Below are positions 1 to 8,428 of a stretch of DNA of 28,404 nucleotides, piece after piece. Source of the stretch: JBNRMR01 sp050942895 (lineage in GTDB: Bacteria > Bacillota > Clostridia > Christensenellales > UBA1750). The position numbers and the translations under genes are program-made. Every line of letters begins with the position of its first letter. The first letter of the stretch is position 1. Below the pieces are notes generated by a model that had not been told where the DNA came from, searched no databases, and was given only the letters and a program-made list of their open reading frames with translations. The DNA is taken from NCBI GenBank assembly GCA_050942895.1, contig JBMNOE010000029.1:1-28404 (forward strand), given 5' to 3'.

Positions 1-71
1 GCCCGTCAAAGGGGGGAACGTGCTGGGGCGCCGCCCCAGACCCCGCAAGGGACAAGCCCCTTGACCCCTTA
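1..71 (-). repeat. GC-rich dispersed repeat, copy 1
   Basis: Read on the minus strand, this stretch matches 21308-21375 closely. The shared core includes TTGCGGGGTCTGGGGCGG, flanked on both sides by G-runs and C-runs in the same order. It contains a perfect 8-bp inverted repeat CTGGGGCG/CGCCCCAG at 23-30 and 32-39 with a single-base centre. It lies downstream of the transglutaminase gene. Such intergenic GC-rich repeats are common in some Clostridia; whether this one is mobile (REP-like) or structural is unknown. The left boundary may lie outside the window. Confidence 0.75.
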
Positions 72-74
72 TCA

Positions 75-114
75 AGGGCAGCGCCCTCGAAATCGTCCCC
101 CTGCGAGCGCAGGG
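75..114. repeat. Two small GC hairpins downstream of the transglutaminase gene
   Basis: AGGGC (75-79) pairs with GCCCT (83-87), and CCCTGCG (99-105) pairs with CGCAGGG (108-114) across a 2-base gap. Together with the repeat at 1-71 they fill the space after the transglutaminase stop. Neither is followed by a T-tract in the minus direction, so they are not convincing intrinsic terminators. They could protect the 3' end of the transcript or belong to the repeat family. Confidence 0.5.
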
Positions 115-148
115 CAGAGCCCCGCATAGCCCCCCTCGCCGTGTCCCT

Positions 149-2533
149 CTAAAAAGCGCGCAATATTATCCTTTGAACGAAGTAGGAAACCGGGCCCAGC
201 AGCTCCTTGAGACTGGTTTCAAGTGTCTCGTGGTAAAACTGCATCTTCCGCAGCTCCTCCAAAGTGGCGGCCTTTTCGCCGTAGCGCTGGCGCATGACTA
301 TCCGCCCGACCTCCTCCATGCTGTAGAATGACAGCTTCACATAGCGGTCAGCCTTTTTGCAGAAGGAATGGATGGTATCCCCCGGCTGCACTGTGACTGC
401 CCAGAACGAAAGCTGCTTTATTATATCGGCGTAGTAGTAGTCCACGCGCTTTTCCATGGACGGAATTTTCCCCGTCACATATCTTATCGTGTATCGCCTG
501 AAAAAGCGATTCATCTCAAACCTTATCAAAAGCCACAGGGCGGCAGCGGCGGCAAGCAAGCCTGCGCCTATGTAAACTATGCGCATGTCAAAGGCCTTTG
601 GGGCCGCCCCCTGGCCCGCGCCGCCGTAATCCGTCAGCCAGTCCGCGGCCTGTTCTTCCTCGTCAAACTCGTCCTCCAGCAGGCTGTCCACAGCGGATTC
701 CGTAGCCACAGGAACCCTGGGCGCCTCCTGAACGGGGGAATAGTCCCAGTCGATGGGATCGAATATTACCCAGCCGATGCCGCTGAAATACACCTCGCAC
801 CAGGCATGAGCGCTGGAGTTAAGGGCCTCATAAGAGCCTGCGCGGGCGTTGCTGCCCTCAGTCATTCGAAGGCCGTAGCCGGTCACATACCGGGTGGGAA
901 GGCCCAAAGTTCTGCCCATGACAGCCATGGCCGAGGCAAAATATGTGCAATAGCCCTCTTTCGTTTCCAGGAAATAGTCGACAAAGTCCCTGTCCTCGGG
1001 GGGCGTTCCCGGGGTGGTGGTATAGCTGAAGTTTTCGCTGAGCCAGCTTTCAAGGGCGACGGCCTTTTCATAGGGCGAATCGATATCACCGGCGATTTCA
1101 TGAGCAGCTTCCCGCACCGATTCAGGCAGCCCCTCCGGCAGCCATGTGTAGCGGGTTAATATCTGCGAAAGATGCTGATCCTCACGGGAATATGCGATCT
1201 CCTCCAGCCTTTTCATATTGCTGTCAAAGTTTGGAAGGTTCCGGTCGATGAGCTCGGCAGTCACCGCATATCTGGAGTTGATCACGCCATAGCCCGCCCT
1301 CGTCAGCTCTCCCTGAAGGTTGAAATATACCCTGGCATCGCTTTCGCTGTACAGAAAGCCCAGGTCTTTCACGCTGCCCGCCGCCATGAATGCACGCATA
1401 TTCCTGATGCCGGGGGAAACTTCGTAGTTTATCTCGGTCACCATCTGGCGGAAAATGTTCTCAGCCGCCCTGCCCCCAAGCGGCAGGTTCAGCCCGAAGG
1501 CCTCGATCCGCTTCGCACGCCATATGATGCTGCCGTAGCGGAAGCGGCCGTTCTGCCAGCCGTCATACCAGTTGCGCCCGTCATAGGTGTCCATGACGCT
1601 GCCGGCAAGATATGCGGGCTTGTCCGTCTCAACGCGCATAACCCTGTTGTTGTTAAGGCTGATATCGCCGCCCAGGCGGTTACTAAGGGGCATGAAGCCC
1701 GAATCGCCGATGCTGAAGCCGCTGCCAACGCCGCCGCCTTCATCTCTGAAATAGTAATCATAAAGATCCTGAAAGTCGGAGATGATCGTGTTCAGCGTTT
1801 CGTTTTTCCATACTACTTCGCCTTTTGGCACTATGGCCATGGCCAGCAATATGCAAAGGGCCGCCACCGGCAAGGCGATTATCTGCATCGACGCCCGGCT
1901 TATCCGCTCCTCCTCGGGCCTGCCCTTGTTCACCAGCCGGTTTACAAGCCGCGGCAGGCAGATTATGGCCGATGCCAGCATGAGCAGCAGCGCCGGCTCG
2001 AAGCTTTCCATGTCCAGGTAAAAAAGAGCGATTGACGAGGACAAGGCCAAAATGCAAAGGGCCGTGAATGAGAAAAACTTGCGCATGTATGTGTAAATAG
2101 CGGCGCATATGGGCAGAGCCGCCATCAGCTCCACAGCGAATATACTGCCGTCATAGCTGTACGGCTCCAGCGCAGGCATCCCTGCACCCAGCCAATAAAA
2201 AAAGCCTGTAATATATTCAATTATACTTTCAAAAAGCTCACCTTGCAGAAAAACCAAAGCTGATACCACCAGCATTGCGCCGACGAGCGCCGGCAGCACC
2301 CACCACCTGCGGGAACAGATTAAAACAATTGCCATGGCGCAAAGCACCACAAGCAGCCCATGGCCGAAGGCGATATCAAAGGCCAGAAGCTCGAAGGCGA
2401 TCAGCGTCATCGCCTGGCTGAGCAAAACTGCGGCGATGAAATCCATCCCCCAGGTCAAAAGGGCGGTTTTATCCACGCGGCCAAAGATGGGCCATCCTTT
2501 CAGCTTTTCAAATATTCTCGCTCCGTCCGTCAT
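149..2533 (-). CDS. Membrane-bound transglutaminase-like protein (TgpA type), third gene of MoxR module 1
   Basis: A 794-residue integral membrane protein. About six hydrophobic segments fill residues 25-230. An extracytoplasmic region follows with a transglutaminase-like cysteine-protease fold: Cys529 in KEGYCTYFASAMAVMGRTLG, His576 in SSAHAWCEVYF and Asp592 in WVIFDPID form the expected Cys-His-Asp triad. A final membrane helix (652-671) leads to a cytoplasmic DUF4129-like tail. Its ATG overlaps the stop of the DUF58 gene by 4 bases (ATGA), so translation is coupled. TgpA-type proteins travel with MoxR and DUF58 genes and are linked to envelope or peptidoglycan functions, but substrates are mostly unknown. 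The family assignment is firm; the biochemical role is inference. Confidence 0.93.
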   Translation of the reverse strand: MTDGARIFEKLKGWPIFGRVDKTALLTWGMDFIAAVLLSQAMTLIAFELLAFDIAFGHGLLVVLCAMAIVLICSRRWWVLPALVGAMLVVSALVFLQGELFESIIEYITGFFYWLGAGMPALEPYSYDGSIFAVELMAALPICAAIYTYMRKFFSFTALCILALSSSIALFYLDMESFEPALLLMLASAIICLPRLVNRLVNKGRPEEERISRASMQIIALPVAALCILLAMAIVPKGEVVWKNETLNTIISDFQDLYDYYFRDEGGGVGSGFSIGDSGFMPLSNRLGGDISLNNNRVMRVETDKPAYLAGSVMDTYDGRNWYDGWQNGRFRYGSIIWRAKRIEAFGLNLPLGGRAAENIFRQMVTEINYEVSPGIRNMRAFMAAGSVKDLGFLYSESDARVYFNLQGELTRAGYGVINSRYAVTAELIDRNLPNFDSNMKRLEEIAYSREDQHLSQILTRYTWLPEGLPESVREAAHEIAGDIDSPYEKAVALESWLSENFSYTTTPGTPPEDRDFVDYFLETKEGYCTYFASAMAVMGRTLGLPTRYVTGYGLRMTEGSNARAGSYEALNSSAHAWCEVYFSGIGWVIFDPIDWDYSPVQEAPRVPVATESAVDSLLEDEFDEEEQAADWLTDYGGAGQGAAPKAFDMRIVYIGAGLLAAAAALWLLIRFEMNRFFRRYTIRYVTGKIPSMEKRVDYYYADIIKQLSFWAVTVQPGDTIHSFCKKADRYVKLSFYSMEEVGRIVMRQRYGEKAATLEELRKMQFYHETLETSLKELLGPVSYFVQRIILRAF

Positions 2534-3708
2534 AGCGCTCCCCCCAAAATGGCGGAAATATCCTGGCCGGATTTTATTCTCACTTCCCTCACCGCCGAAG
2601 GAAGCCTTGCGCTTTTGCTTTCATCATGGGCGTCCACCAATATGCATGTCACCTGGCAGCCCGCGTTAAGGGCCATTTGCGCCGCCTGCGTAAGGTTTTC
2701 GTCCTCCCGGCAGGTGATCATATAAACCGCCTGAACGCCGTCGCTTTTTCTCAGTTGGGCGCTTAAAGCAGGCGCAAAGCTGCCATCATCGTGAAAAGGT
2801 ATGTGGGCCAGCCAGTCATATACAGGCTGAAAGCCCGCCAGATTTCCAGCCGAAACGCTCATCTGCCTTGCGCCGGTTTCAACCAGCGTCACAGGATGCT
2901 CTGCCGCCAGAAAGTGCCGGGCGATCGCCGCGGCGCACTCGCAGACAGTGTCCGCATACAGAAGCGACGACTCATCCGGCTCTCTGGGGATATTGTGCAA
3001 AAATATCAGCGAGCGGGACTCCATCGGCACATCGAACTGCCGGGAATGCATCCGCCTTTGCCGAAGCGAAAGCTTCCAGTGTATCTTTTTGGCGGGGTCT
3101 CCCGGCCGGTACAGCCTTGCGCCGGAAAAGCTGTCGCCCTCCTCGGCAGCGCTTAAGTTCATGGAGTTAAAATGCTTTGAATCCCCCGGGGCGGCCTTCA
3201 GCCTTGGCAAAATCAGCAGCCTGGGATATACCAGCAGCAGCTTTTGCCGGTAATATGCCAGCTTTCGCATGTCAAACTTCATGCGTGCCAGACCGAATAT
3301 GTCCGTTATTTCCAGATATGTCATGCCCACGGCAAACTCACCTCTGTAGGGCAGCGCCATGGGCAGGTTGAAATCTATGCTGCTGTTGGGCATCAGGCTG
3401 AATGAAAGGCTGGTGTTGTCCTTCGGGGAAACAGCCTGAACATGAACCTTAATGGTGGTGAAGGGGAAGGGTTTATCGTTGTATATGCCTATGCTTAGGT
3501 TGCAGACATCGCCCTTCACGGCGCGCCTTTCATCCGTCTTTTGAAGATATGCAAAGGAAAGCGCAGTCCAGACATTCATTAAAACACTTGCCAGAAGTAG
3601 AATTATCTGAACCAGCAGCACAAGATAATAGGCCCTGATGCCGGTTATCATCCCCTGAACCCAGCAGGCGGCCATCAATATGTAAAACAGGCGCCTAAAT
3701 GTCTTCAT
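2530..3708 (-). CDS. DUF58 domain protein, second gene of MoxR module 1
   Basis: A 392-residue protein with two hydrophobic segments near the N-terminus (about residues 8-50), then a beta-rich region and the DUF58 signature YRPGDPAKKIHWKLSLRQ (about residues 202-219). The C-terminal half resembles a von Willebrand A-like fold, as is usual for DUF58. These proteins are partners of MoxR AAA+ ATPases and are thought to present a client to the ATPase. The start ATG overlaps the moxR stop by 4 bases and the stop overlaps the transglutaminase start by 4 bases, so all three are translated as one coupled unit. No strong independent ribosome binding site is visible. Confidence 0.92.
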   Translation of the reverse strand: MKTFRRLFYILMAACWVQGMITGIRAYYLVLLVQIILLLASVLMNVWTALSFAYLQKTDERRAVKGDVCNLSIGIYNDKPFPFTTIKVHVQAVSPKDNTSLSFSLMPNSSIDFNLPMALPYRGEFAVGMTYLEITDIFGLARMKFDMRKLAYYRQKLLLVYPRLLILPRLKAAPGDSKHFNSMNLSAAEEGDSFSGARLYRPGDPAKKIHWKLSLRQRRMHSRQFDVPMESRSLIFLHNIPREPDESSLLYADTVCECAAAIARHFLAAEHPVTLVETGARQMSVSAGNLAGFQPVYDWLAHIPFHDDGSFAPALSAQLRKSDGVQAVYMITCREDENLTQAAQMALNAGCQVTCILVDAHDESKSARLPSAVREVRIKSGQDISAILGGAL

Positions 3709-4694
3709 GATACCGCCGGAACCCTCATGTTCCTGATTATATCATCTATGAAATCCTCGGGGCTTAGATTTTTAAAGCTGGCTTGAGCGCTCATTATCAT
3801 CCTGTGGGAAAGCACATGGGACGCCATTTTCTGCACATCGTCCGGCAGCACAAAGTCCCTCCCCTCAAGCATTGCAAGGGCCATCGAGGCGTTCATCAGG
3901 GCGATTGCGCCCCTGGGGCTGACGCCGAGGCTCACCTGCTCACTCTGCCTTGTGGCGGCGGCTATGCTTACTATATACTGCAAAACAGGCTCTGCACAGG
4001 TGATCTTTGAATGCTCCTCCCGCAGCCTTAAAACCTCCTGCGCTCCGGCTACAGCGCCTATTCCCTCTGACTTTTGGGCCGTCGCGCCTCCCTTGTTGCG
4101 AAGAAGTATGCCCACCTCCTCATCCCTTTTGGGGTAGCCCATTGAGATGCGCATCAAAAACCTGTCGAGCTGGGCTTCCGGCAATGGGTATGTCCCCGCC
4201 AGGTCCACCGGGTTTTGCGTCGCCAGCACCATGAAGGGCTGCGGCACGGGGTATGTCACCCCGTCTATCGTCACCTGATTTTCCTGCATGACCTCCAAAA
4301 GAGCGGACTGCGTCTTGGGGCTGGTGCGGTTTATCTCATCCGCCAGCACAATCTGGCTCATGACCGCCCCGTGGCGCACCTGTTTTTCACCCGTTTGCAT
4401 GTCGAACACCGTAAAGCCGGAGATATCCGAAGGCATCACATCGGGCGTGAACTGTATTCGGGAAAAGCCCAGATCCAAAGATTTCGCCAGCGCGGAAACA
4501 AGGGTTGTCTTGCCCAGGCCCGGCACATCCTCTATCAAAACATGTCCGGAGCATATCAGGGCTATGAGAACAAGGTCTATGACCTCGCTTTTGCCGATTA
4601 TCACTTTTTCAATATTATGCTTAATATCCTTTAAAACTTCTCTGCCGGAGCGGTCTTGCTGCAAATATATCATCCTTTCAACTGCATGGCTCAA
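3705..4694 (-). CDS. MoxR family AAA+ ATPase (module 1)
   Basis: A MoxR/RavA-type AAA+ ATPase. Walker A is DVPGLGKT (about residues 57-64), Walker B is IVLADE (about 115-120), followed by the family-typical INRTSPKTQSALLEVMQE, the sensor ATQNPVDLAGTYPLPEAQLDRF and the C-terminal GVSPRGAIALM lid motif. It is a cytosolic chaperone-like ATPase expected to act on the DUF58 and transglutaminase partners encoded downstream. The start is uncertain: 4694 is a TTG. An ATG lies at 4673 and a TTG at 4664; only the last has AAAGGA at normal spacing. The conserved domain begins later, so function is unaffected. A good promoter sits just upstream. Confidence 0.93.
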   Translation of the reverse strand: MSHAVERMIYLQQDRSGREVLKDIKHNIEKVIIGKSEVIDLVLIALICSGHVLIEDVPGLGKTTLVSALAKSLDLGFSRIQFTPDVMPSDISGFTVFDMQTGEKQVRHGAVMSQIVLADEINRTSPKTQSALLEVMQENQVTIDGVTYPVPQPFMVLATQNPVDLAGTYPLPEAQLDRFLMRISMGYPKRDEEVGILLRNKGGATAQKSEGIGAVAGAQEVLRLREEHSKITCAEPVLQYIVSIAAATRQSEQVSLGVSPRGAIALMNASMALAMLEGRDFVLPDDVQKMASHVLSHRMIMSAQASFKNLSPEDFIDDIIRNMRVPAVS

Positions 4695-4724
4695 ACAATG
4701 CTCATTTTTATAGTAGTTTATTTC

Positions 4725-4753
4725 ATTATATATATTAAAGCCTGATTGCGCAA
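4725..4753 (-). promoter_or_regulatory. Sigma-A-like promoter for MoxR module 1
   Basis: On the minus strand, -35 TTGCGC (4753-4748) is followed by a 17-base spacer and a consensus -10 TATAAT (4730-4725). Transcription would begin near 4718, a short leader ahead of the moxR start candidates (4694-4664). Confidence 0.65.
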
Positions 4754-4820
4754 TCGCTATTTTTCAGGGCTGAACAGTCAAAACCGCCTTAGCTTCACAA
4801 ATGCCTGGGGAAATATTTGT

Positions 4821-4849
4821 TTTCAATTGTGTCTATACTGTGTTATAAT
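4821..4849 (+). promoter_or_regulatory. Sigma-A-like promoter for the CapA-like gene
   Basis: A consensus -10 TATAAT at 4844-4849 is preceded at 17 bases by a weak -35, TTTCAA (4821-4826). The leader to the ATG at 4897 is about 40 bases and ends in GAGGTGGAG, which serves as ribosome binding site. Confidence 0.55.
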
Positions 4850-4896
4850 ATGTTTAGCTATTTTGAAAATTATCATTTACCCGACGAGGTGGAGTT

Positions 4897-6210
4897 ATGT
4901 ATAGAAAAAGTGCCGCAGGAAGCAATAAGCGTCTGATGATGTTCATCGGAGTGGCCCTGGCCATAATAGTAGGCCTGTTGGCGATCATCATCATCACGGC
5001 CCAAAACAACGCTGAAAAAACGAAGATATACGCCATCGCCACCCTTTCGCCGTCAATGACTCCCGAGCCTGTACCCACGCCGGGCCCTGATACGGCCGAC
5101 CCGTCCGGCAGCCCTGATATCAGCCCCTCACCCGCCCCCGGCGACGAGGACACAATCAGCATCAGCATAAAAGCAGTGGGCGATATCGCCATACAGACTG
5201 ACGTGCTTGCCGGCGCATATGACAGCTCCACCGGCGGCTATGACTTTACAAGGCTCTTTTCGAAAATTGCCGACTCTCTTAAGTCTGATTTTACAATCGC
5301 ATCCTTTGAAACCGTCACATTGGACACGGCCACGGCGGCCTACAGCGGAAGAAACCAGTACAACTCCCCCTTTTCAGTTATCGATGCCATGAAAGAGGCG
5401 GGGATTGATGCTGTAACCCTTGCAAACAGCCACATTCTGGACCATGGCATGGACGGCATCAGGCAGACCACCGCCAAGCTGGACGAGGCGGGAATCGCTC
5501 ATTTTGGCGCTTATAATTCCCAGGAGGAGGCCGAGGCCAACCGCCTGCAGCTTGTGGATGTGAAGGGAATAAAGATCGCCGTTTTGGCATACACGGAGGA
5601 CGTGCGGGGAAATCTGCAGAGCCTGACGACTGCCCAGCAGAGCTTTGCAGTCAACATCTCCAAGAGGGAGGACATACTGGCTGATATCGGCCGAGCAAGA
5701 GAAAAGGGCGCGGAGGTTGTTATAGTCGCTTTGCACTGGGGAGAGCTTTTCACCAACGAGCCTTCCTCCACCATGAGGAGTTTGGCGGAGGCCATGCTCA
5801 CCGCCGGCGCCGATGTGATTTTGGGCACCCACACCCAGATGGTGCAGCGCATCACAAACAAGACGGTCGATAGGAATGACGGCAGCCAGGCACGGGGCAT
5901 AGTGGCATACAGCCTGGGGAACTTCGTCTCCGAATACCGCGATGTGCGCCAGGATAGCGGCATAGTCCTCAACATAAACATCGAAAAGGACGTGGCCAGC
6001 GGGGAGGTCACCGTAAATTCCCCCACCTTCACCCCCATATGGATAGACAAGATATCTGAAAGCGGCACATATATATTTGAAGTGGTTAAAATGCAGGACT
6101 ATTACGACAGCGCCGGAACCATGTCCTCCGCAAGCCACACCCGCCTGAAAGCCGCTTGGAGTGAAATCATGGGAACGATAGACAGCGATGCCGCCGCATT
6201 GGCCGAATAA
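4897..6210 (+). CDS. CapA/PgsA-family metallophosphoesterase-like protein, membrane anchored
   Basis: A 437-residue protein. A single N-terminal membrane helix (about residues 14-36) is followed by a Pro/Ser/Thr-rich linker (about 48-84), then a PGA_cap (bacterial capsule synthesis) domain of the calcineurin-like fold. Expected metal-site motifs are present: AVGDIAI, ASFETV, LANSHILDHG, ALHWGE and LGTHTQMVQ. The catalytic domain is predicted to lie outside the membrane. Family members include CapA/PgsA of poly-gamma-glutamate systems, but no other pgs/cap genes are nearby, so a stand-alone envelope role is more likely than capsule synthesis. It has its own promoter and a strong terminator, and sits between two divergent MoxR modules, which suggests a cell-surface context. 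Confidence 0.9.
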   Translation: MYRKSAAGSNKRLMMFIGVALAIIVGLLAIIIITAQNNAEKTKIYAIATLSPSMTPEPVPTPGPDTADPSGSPDISPSPAPGDEDTISISIKAVGDIAIQTDVLAGAYDSSTGGYDFTRLFSKIADSLKSDFTIASFETVTLDTATAAYSGRNQYNSPFSVIDAMKEAGIDAVTLANSHILDHGMDGIRQTTAKLDEAGIAHFGAYNSQEEAEANRLQLVDVKGIKIAVLAYTEDVRGNLQSLTTAQQSFAVNISKREDILADIGRAREKGAEVVIVALHWGELFTNEPSSTMRSLAEAMLTAGADVILGTHTQMVQRITNKTVDRNDGSQARGIVAYSLGNFVSEYRDVRQDSGIVLNINIEKDVASGEVTVNSPTFTPIWIDKISESGTYIFEVVKMQDYYDSAGTMSSASHTRLKAAWSEIMGTIDSDAAALAE

Positions 6211-6232
6211 TAGATAAACCAAAACAACCATG

Positions 6233-6276
6233 AAAAGCTCTGCGCCTTTTTAAATCCGGCGCGGGGCTTTTCTTTT
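6233..6276 (+). terminator. Rho-independent terminator after the CapA-like gene
   Basis: A 14-bp stem pairs 6233-6246 (AAAAGCTCTGCGCC) with 6258-6271 (GGCGCGGGGCTTTT), including two G-U pairs in RNA, across an 11-base loop. A T-rich tract runs 6268-6276. It overlaps the start of the next promoter. Confidence 0.88.
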
Positions 6277-6278
6277 GA

Positions 6279-6307
6279 TTGTTTTCGGAATCAGTTGGTG
6301 ATATAAT
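6279..6307 (+). promoter_or_regulatory. Sigma-A-like promoter for MoxR module 2
   Basis: -35 TTGTTT (6279-6284), a 17-base spacer, and a consensus -10 TATAAT (6302-6307). It follows directly on the terminator T-tract, so the second module is transcriptionally separate from the CapA-like gene. Confidence 0.6.
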
Positions 6308-6359
6308 TAATATTATATGTATTAAAAATAAGAAAAAAGAAAAAGAGGGCCTTCAAAGA

Positions 6360-7298
6360 ATGATACATGAACTTGCACAAAATGTGAAAAAGAATGTAGC
6401 AAAAGTTATCGTCGGCAAGGATGATATAATCGAGCTGGTACTAACAGCCGTTCTGGCCAAGGGCCATGTGCTCCTGGAGGACGTTCCCGGCACGGGGAAA
6501 ACAGTGATGGCAAAATCCCTCTCCCGCTCTATCGACTGCGAGTTTAAGCGCATACAGTTCACGCCGGATTTGCTTCCCTCCGATGTGACGGGCCTGAGCG
6601 TTTTTAATCAGCAAAAGATCACCTTCGAGTTTAAAAAAGGCGCCATTTTCGCCGGCGTGGTGCTGGCGGATGAGATCAACCGGGCCACGCCCAGAACCCA
6701 GTCCGCCCTTTTGGAGTGCATGGAGGAAAGGCAGGTCACAGTGGACGGCAATACATACCCGCTTCCGGCGCCCTTCATAGTGGTGGCGACGCAAAACCCG
6801 GTGGAGATCCAAGGCACATTTCCCCTGCCCGAGGCGCAGCTTGACCGCTTCATGGTACGCCTTAGGATGGGCTACCCGGACACGGACGGCTCCATAGGCA
6901 TACTTAGCCGCTTCATAAACGACGATCCTCTTGAGGAGCTTGCACCTGTGGTCAGCGCTCAGCAGATAGTTGAAGCCCAGGAGGAAATAAAGAAGGTTCA
7001 TGTCTCCCCTGCCATAATGGAATACATAGTGAGCCTTTGTGAAAACTCACGAAAGATGGAGCAGGTCACTTTGGGGGTAAGCCCCAGGGGCGCCCTGGCC
7101 TTGATGCGGGCCAGCCAGGCATATGCCGCCCTTCAAAACCGCGACTATGCCACCCCGGACGATGTTAAAAAGCTGGCCGTTCCCGTCATGGCCCACAGGG
7201 TTATCGTCAGGGGCGCTTACGGGCGCGCGGATAAATCCGAAGAGGTGATCGCTCAGATACTCAGGCAGACGCCCGTCCCCACGGAAGCCCCTCTTTAG
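6360..7298 (+). CDS. MoxR family AAA+ ATPase (module 2)
   Basis: A 312-residue MoxR-type ATPase. Walker A is DVPGTGKT (about residues 41-48), Walker B is VVLADE (about 101-106), followed by INRATPRTQSALLECMEE, ATQNPVEIQGTFPLPEAQLDRF and GVSPRGALALM. The ATG at 6360 is chosen because GAGGG lies a short distance upstream and the protein then begins at the usual place for the family. The longer open frame to 6279 would read through the promoter. It is clearly a paralogue of the minus-strand MoxR at 3705-4694 and heads its own DUF58 plus membrane-protein set. Its role is presumably ATP-driven maturation of a membrane or envelope complex; clients are unknown. Confidence 0.93.
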   Translation: MIHELAQNVKKNVAKVIVGKDDIIELVLTAVLAKGHVLLEDVPGTGKTVMAKSLSRSIDCEFKRIQFTPDLLPSDVTGLSVFNQQKITFEFKKGAIFAGVVLADEINRATPRTQSALLECMEERQVTVDGNTYPLPAPFIVVATQNPVEIQGTFPLPEAQLDRFMVRLRMGYPDTDGSIGILSRFINDDPLEELAPVVSAQQIVEAQEEIKKVHVSPAIMEYIVSLCENSRKMEQVTLGVSPRGALALMRASQAYAALQNRDYATPDDVKKLAVPVMAHRVIVRGAYGRADKSEEVIAQILRQTPVPTEAPL

Positions 7299-7350
7299 GA
7301 CATTTTGTGCAGCTTTATTTATAGCCTGTTTATAAAGAAAGAGAGAACAA

Positions 7351-8427
7351 ATGCAAAACGTGTTTTGGGTGACCGCCAGCGCGCTGATACTCATCGTGGT
7401 GCAGCTATTGCTGTTCGGCCGCTTTTCTGTAAGCAAAATCACATATAGGCGCTACTTCACCAAAAGCAAGCTGTTTGAGGGTGAGGAAATGGAGATGGTG
7501 GAGATAATCGCCAACCATAAGCTCCTGCCTGCGCCGTGGATATTGGTTGAATCGCGGGTGCCGAAGGAGCTGAGCATCGTGGGCGCAAAGCAGGATCTGG
7601 ACGTGGAGGGCGAACTTTACCACCGCTCCGCCTTCACCCTTTCGCCTTTTCAGCAGATAACCCGCCGCCACCGGGTAAAATGCGTGAGCCGCGGCTATTA
7701 TAAGGCGACATCGGCAGTGCTGACGGGCGGTGATCTGCTGGGGATAATCAGACGAACGGTAAACGCAGAGCTTGAAAGCTCCATCACGGTTTATCCTGCG
7801 CCTATATCGGCTGAAAGCATCCCTCTTCCCTCCCTTAAGTGGCAGGGGGATCTGATAGTTAAAAGATTCATACTCCCTGATGTGTTCATATACGGCGGCA
7901 TCCGCGATTATGCCATGGGCGACCCGATGAAGTCCATCCACTGGGGCGCTTCCGCCGCCACGGGCAGCCTTAAGGTCAAGCAGTATGATTTCACCGCCTC
8001 ACCAAAGCTGCTGATGATATTAAACACACAGCCGGATGAAAATGTCTGGGGGGAGATCCCCATGGCGGCCCGCCCGCTTATAGAGGAGGGCATAAGGGTG
8101 GCCACCTCCATCGCGCTGCATCTTCTAAACAGCGGCGTTGAGGTGGGCTTCGCCACGAACGGCTCCATGACCGACAGCAAGGATGATGTTTTCATCAGCC
8201 CCGCCAGCGGCCACGAACAAAGGGAGATATTGCTGGATTGCTTCGCCAAACTGCGCGTTTCAAGGAAGCACAGCTTTCATCAGTTCCTGGCGGATCTGCC
8301 GCCCTTTAAGGAGCATGATGTGCTGCTGATCACCTGCTACCGCTCACCGCTGCTGGACAATATATGCGCTGATATCGCCCTTAGGGGCAACAGCATCGAC
8401 TATTATATGCTTAAGGGGGAGGAGTAA
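7351..8427 (+). CDS. DUF58 domain protein (module 2)
   Basis: A 358-residue protein with one N-terminal membrane helix (about residues 5-23), a beta-rich segment, and the DUF58 signature YAMGDPMKSIHWGASA (about residues 187-202). The usual arginine after Y is replaced: YRPGDP in the module 1 copy reads YAMGDP here. It follows moxR by 52 bases and ends 1 base before the next start codon, so it is part of one operon. The AGAGAG ribosome binding site is weak, which fits readthrough from moxR. It is a paralogue of the DUF58 protein at 2530-3708. Confidence 0.9.
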   Translation: MQNVFWVTASALILIVVQLLLFGRFSVSKITYRRYFTKSKLFEGEEMEMVEIIANHKLLPAPWILVESRVPKELSIVGAKQDLDVEGELYHRSAFTLSPFQQITRRHRVKCVSRGYYKATSAVLTGGDLLGIIRRTVNAELESSITVYPAPISAESIPLPSLKWQGDLIVKRFILPDVFIYGGIRDYAMGDPMKSIHWGASAATGSLKVKQYDFTASPKLLMILNTQPDENVWGEIPMAARPLIEEGIRVATSIALHLLNSGVEVGFATNGSMTDSKDDVFISPASGHEQREILLDCFAKLRVSRKHSFHQFLADLPPFKEHDVLLITCYRSPLLDNICADIALRGNSIDYYMLKGEE

Positions 8428-8428
8428 A

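Noticed and set aside
368..2035. Two long plus-strand open frames opposite the transglutaminase gene
   Set aside because: They lie fully inside a gene with an intact catalytic triad and coupled starts. Their translations are low-quality shadow sequences.
4897..6210. Poly-gamma-glutamate capsule operon
   Set aside because: Only a CapA-like protein is present. No CapB/CapC ligase or exporter genes lie nearby.
5374..6231. Minus-strand open frame of 285 codons opposite the CapA-like gene
   Set aside because: It is a shadow of the conserved PGA_cap domain, with no start signals.
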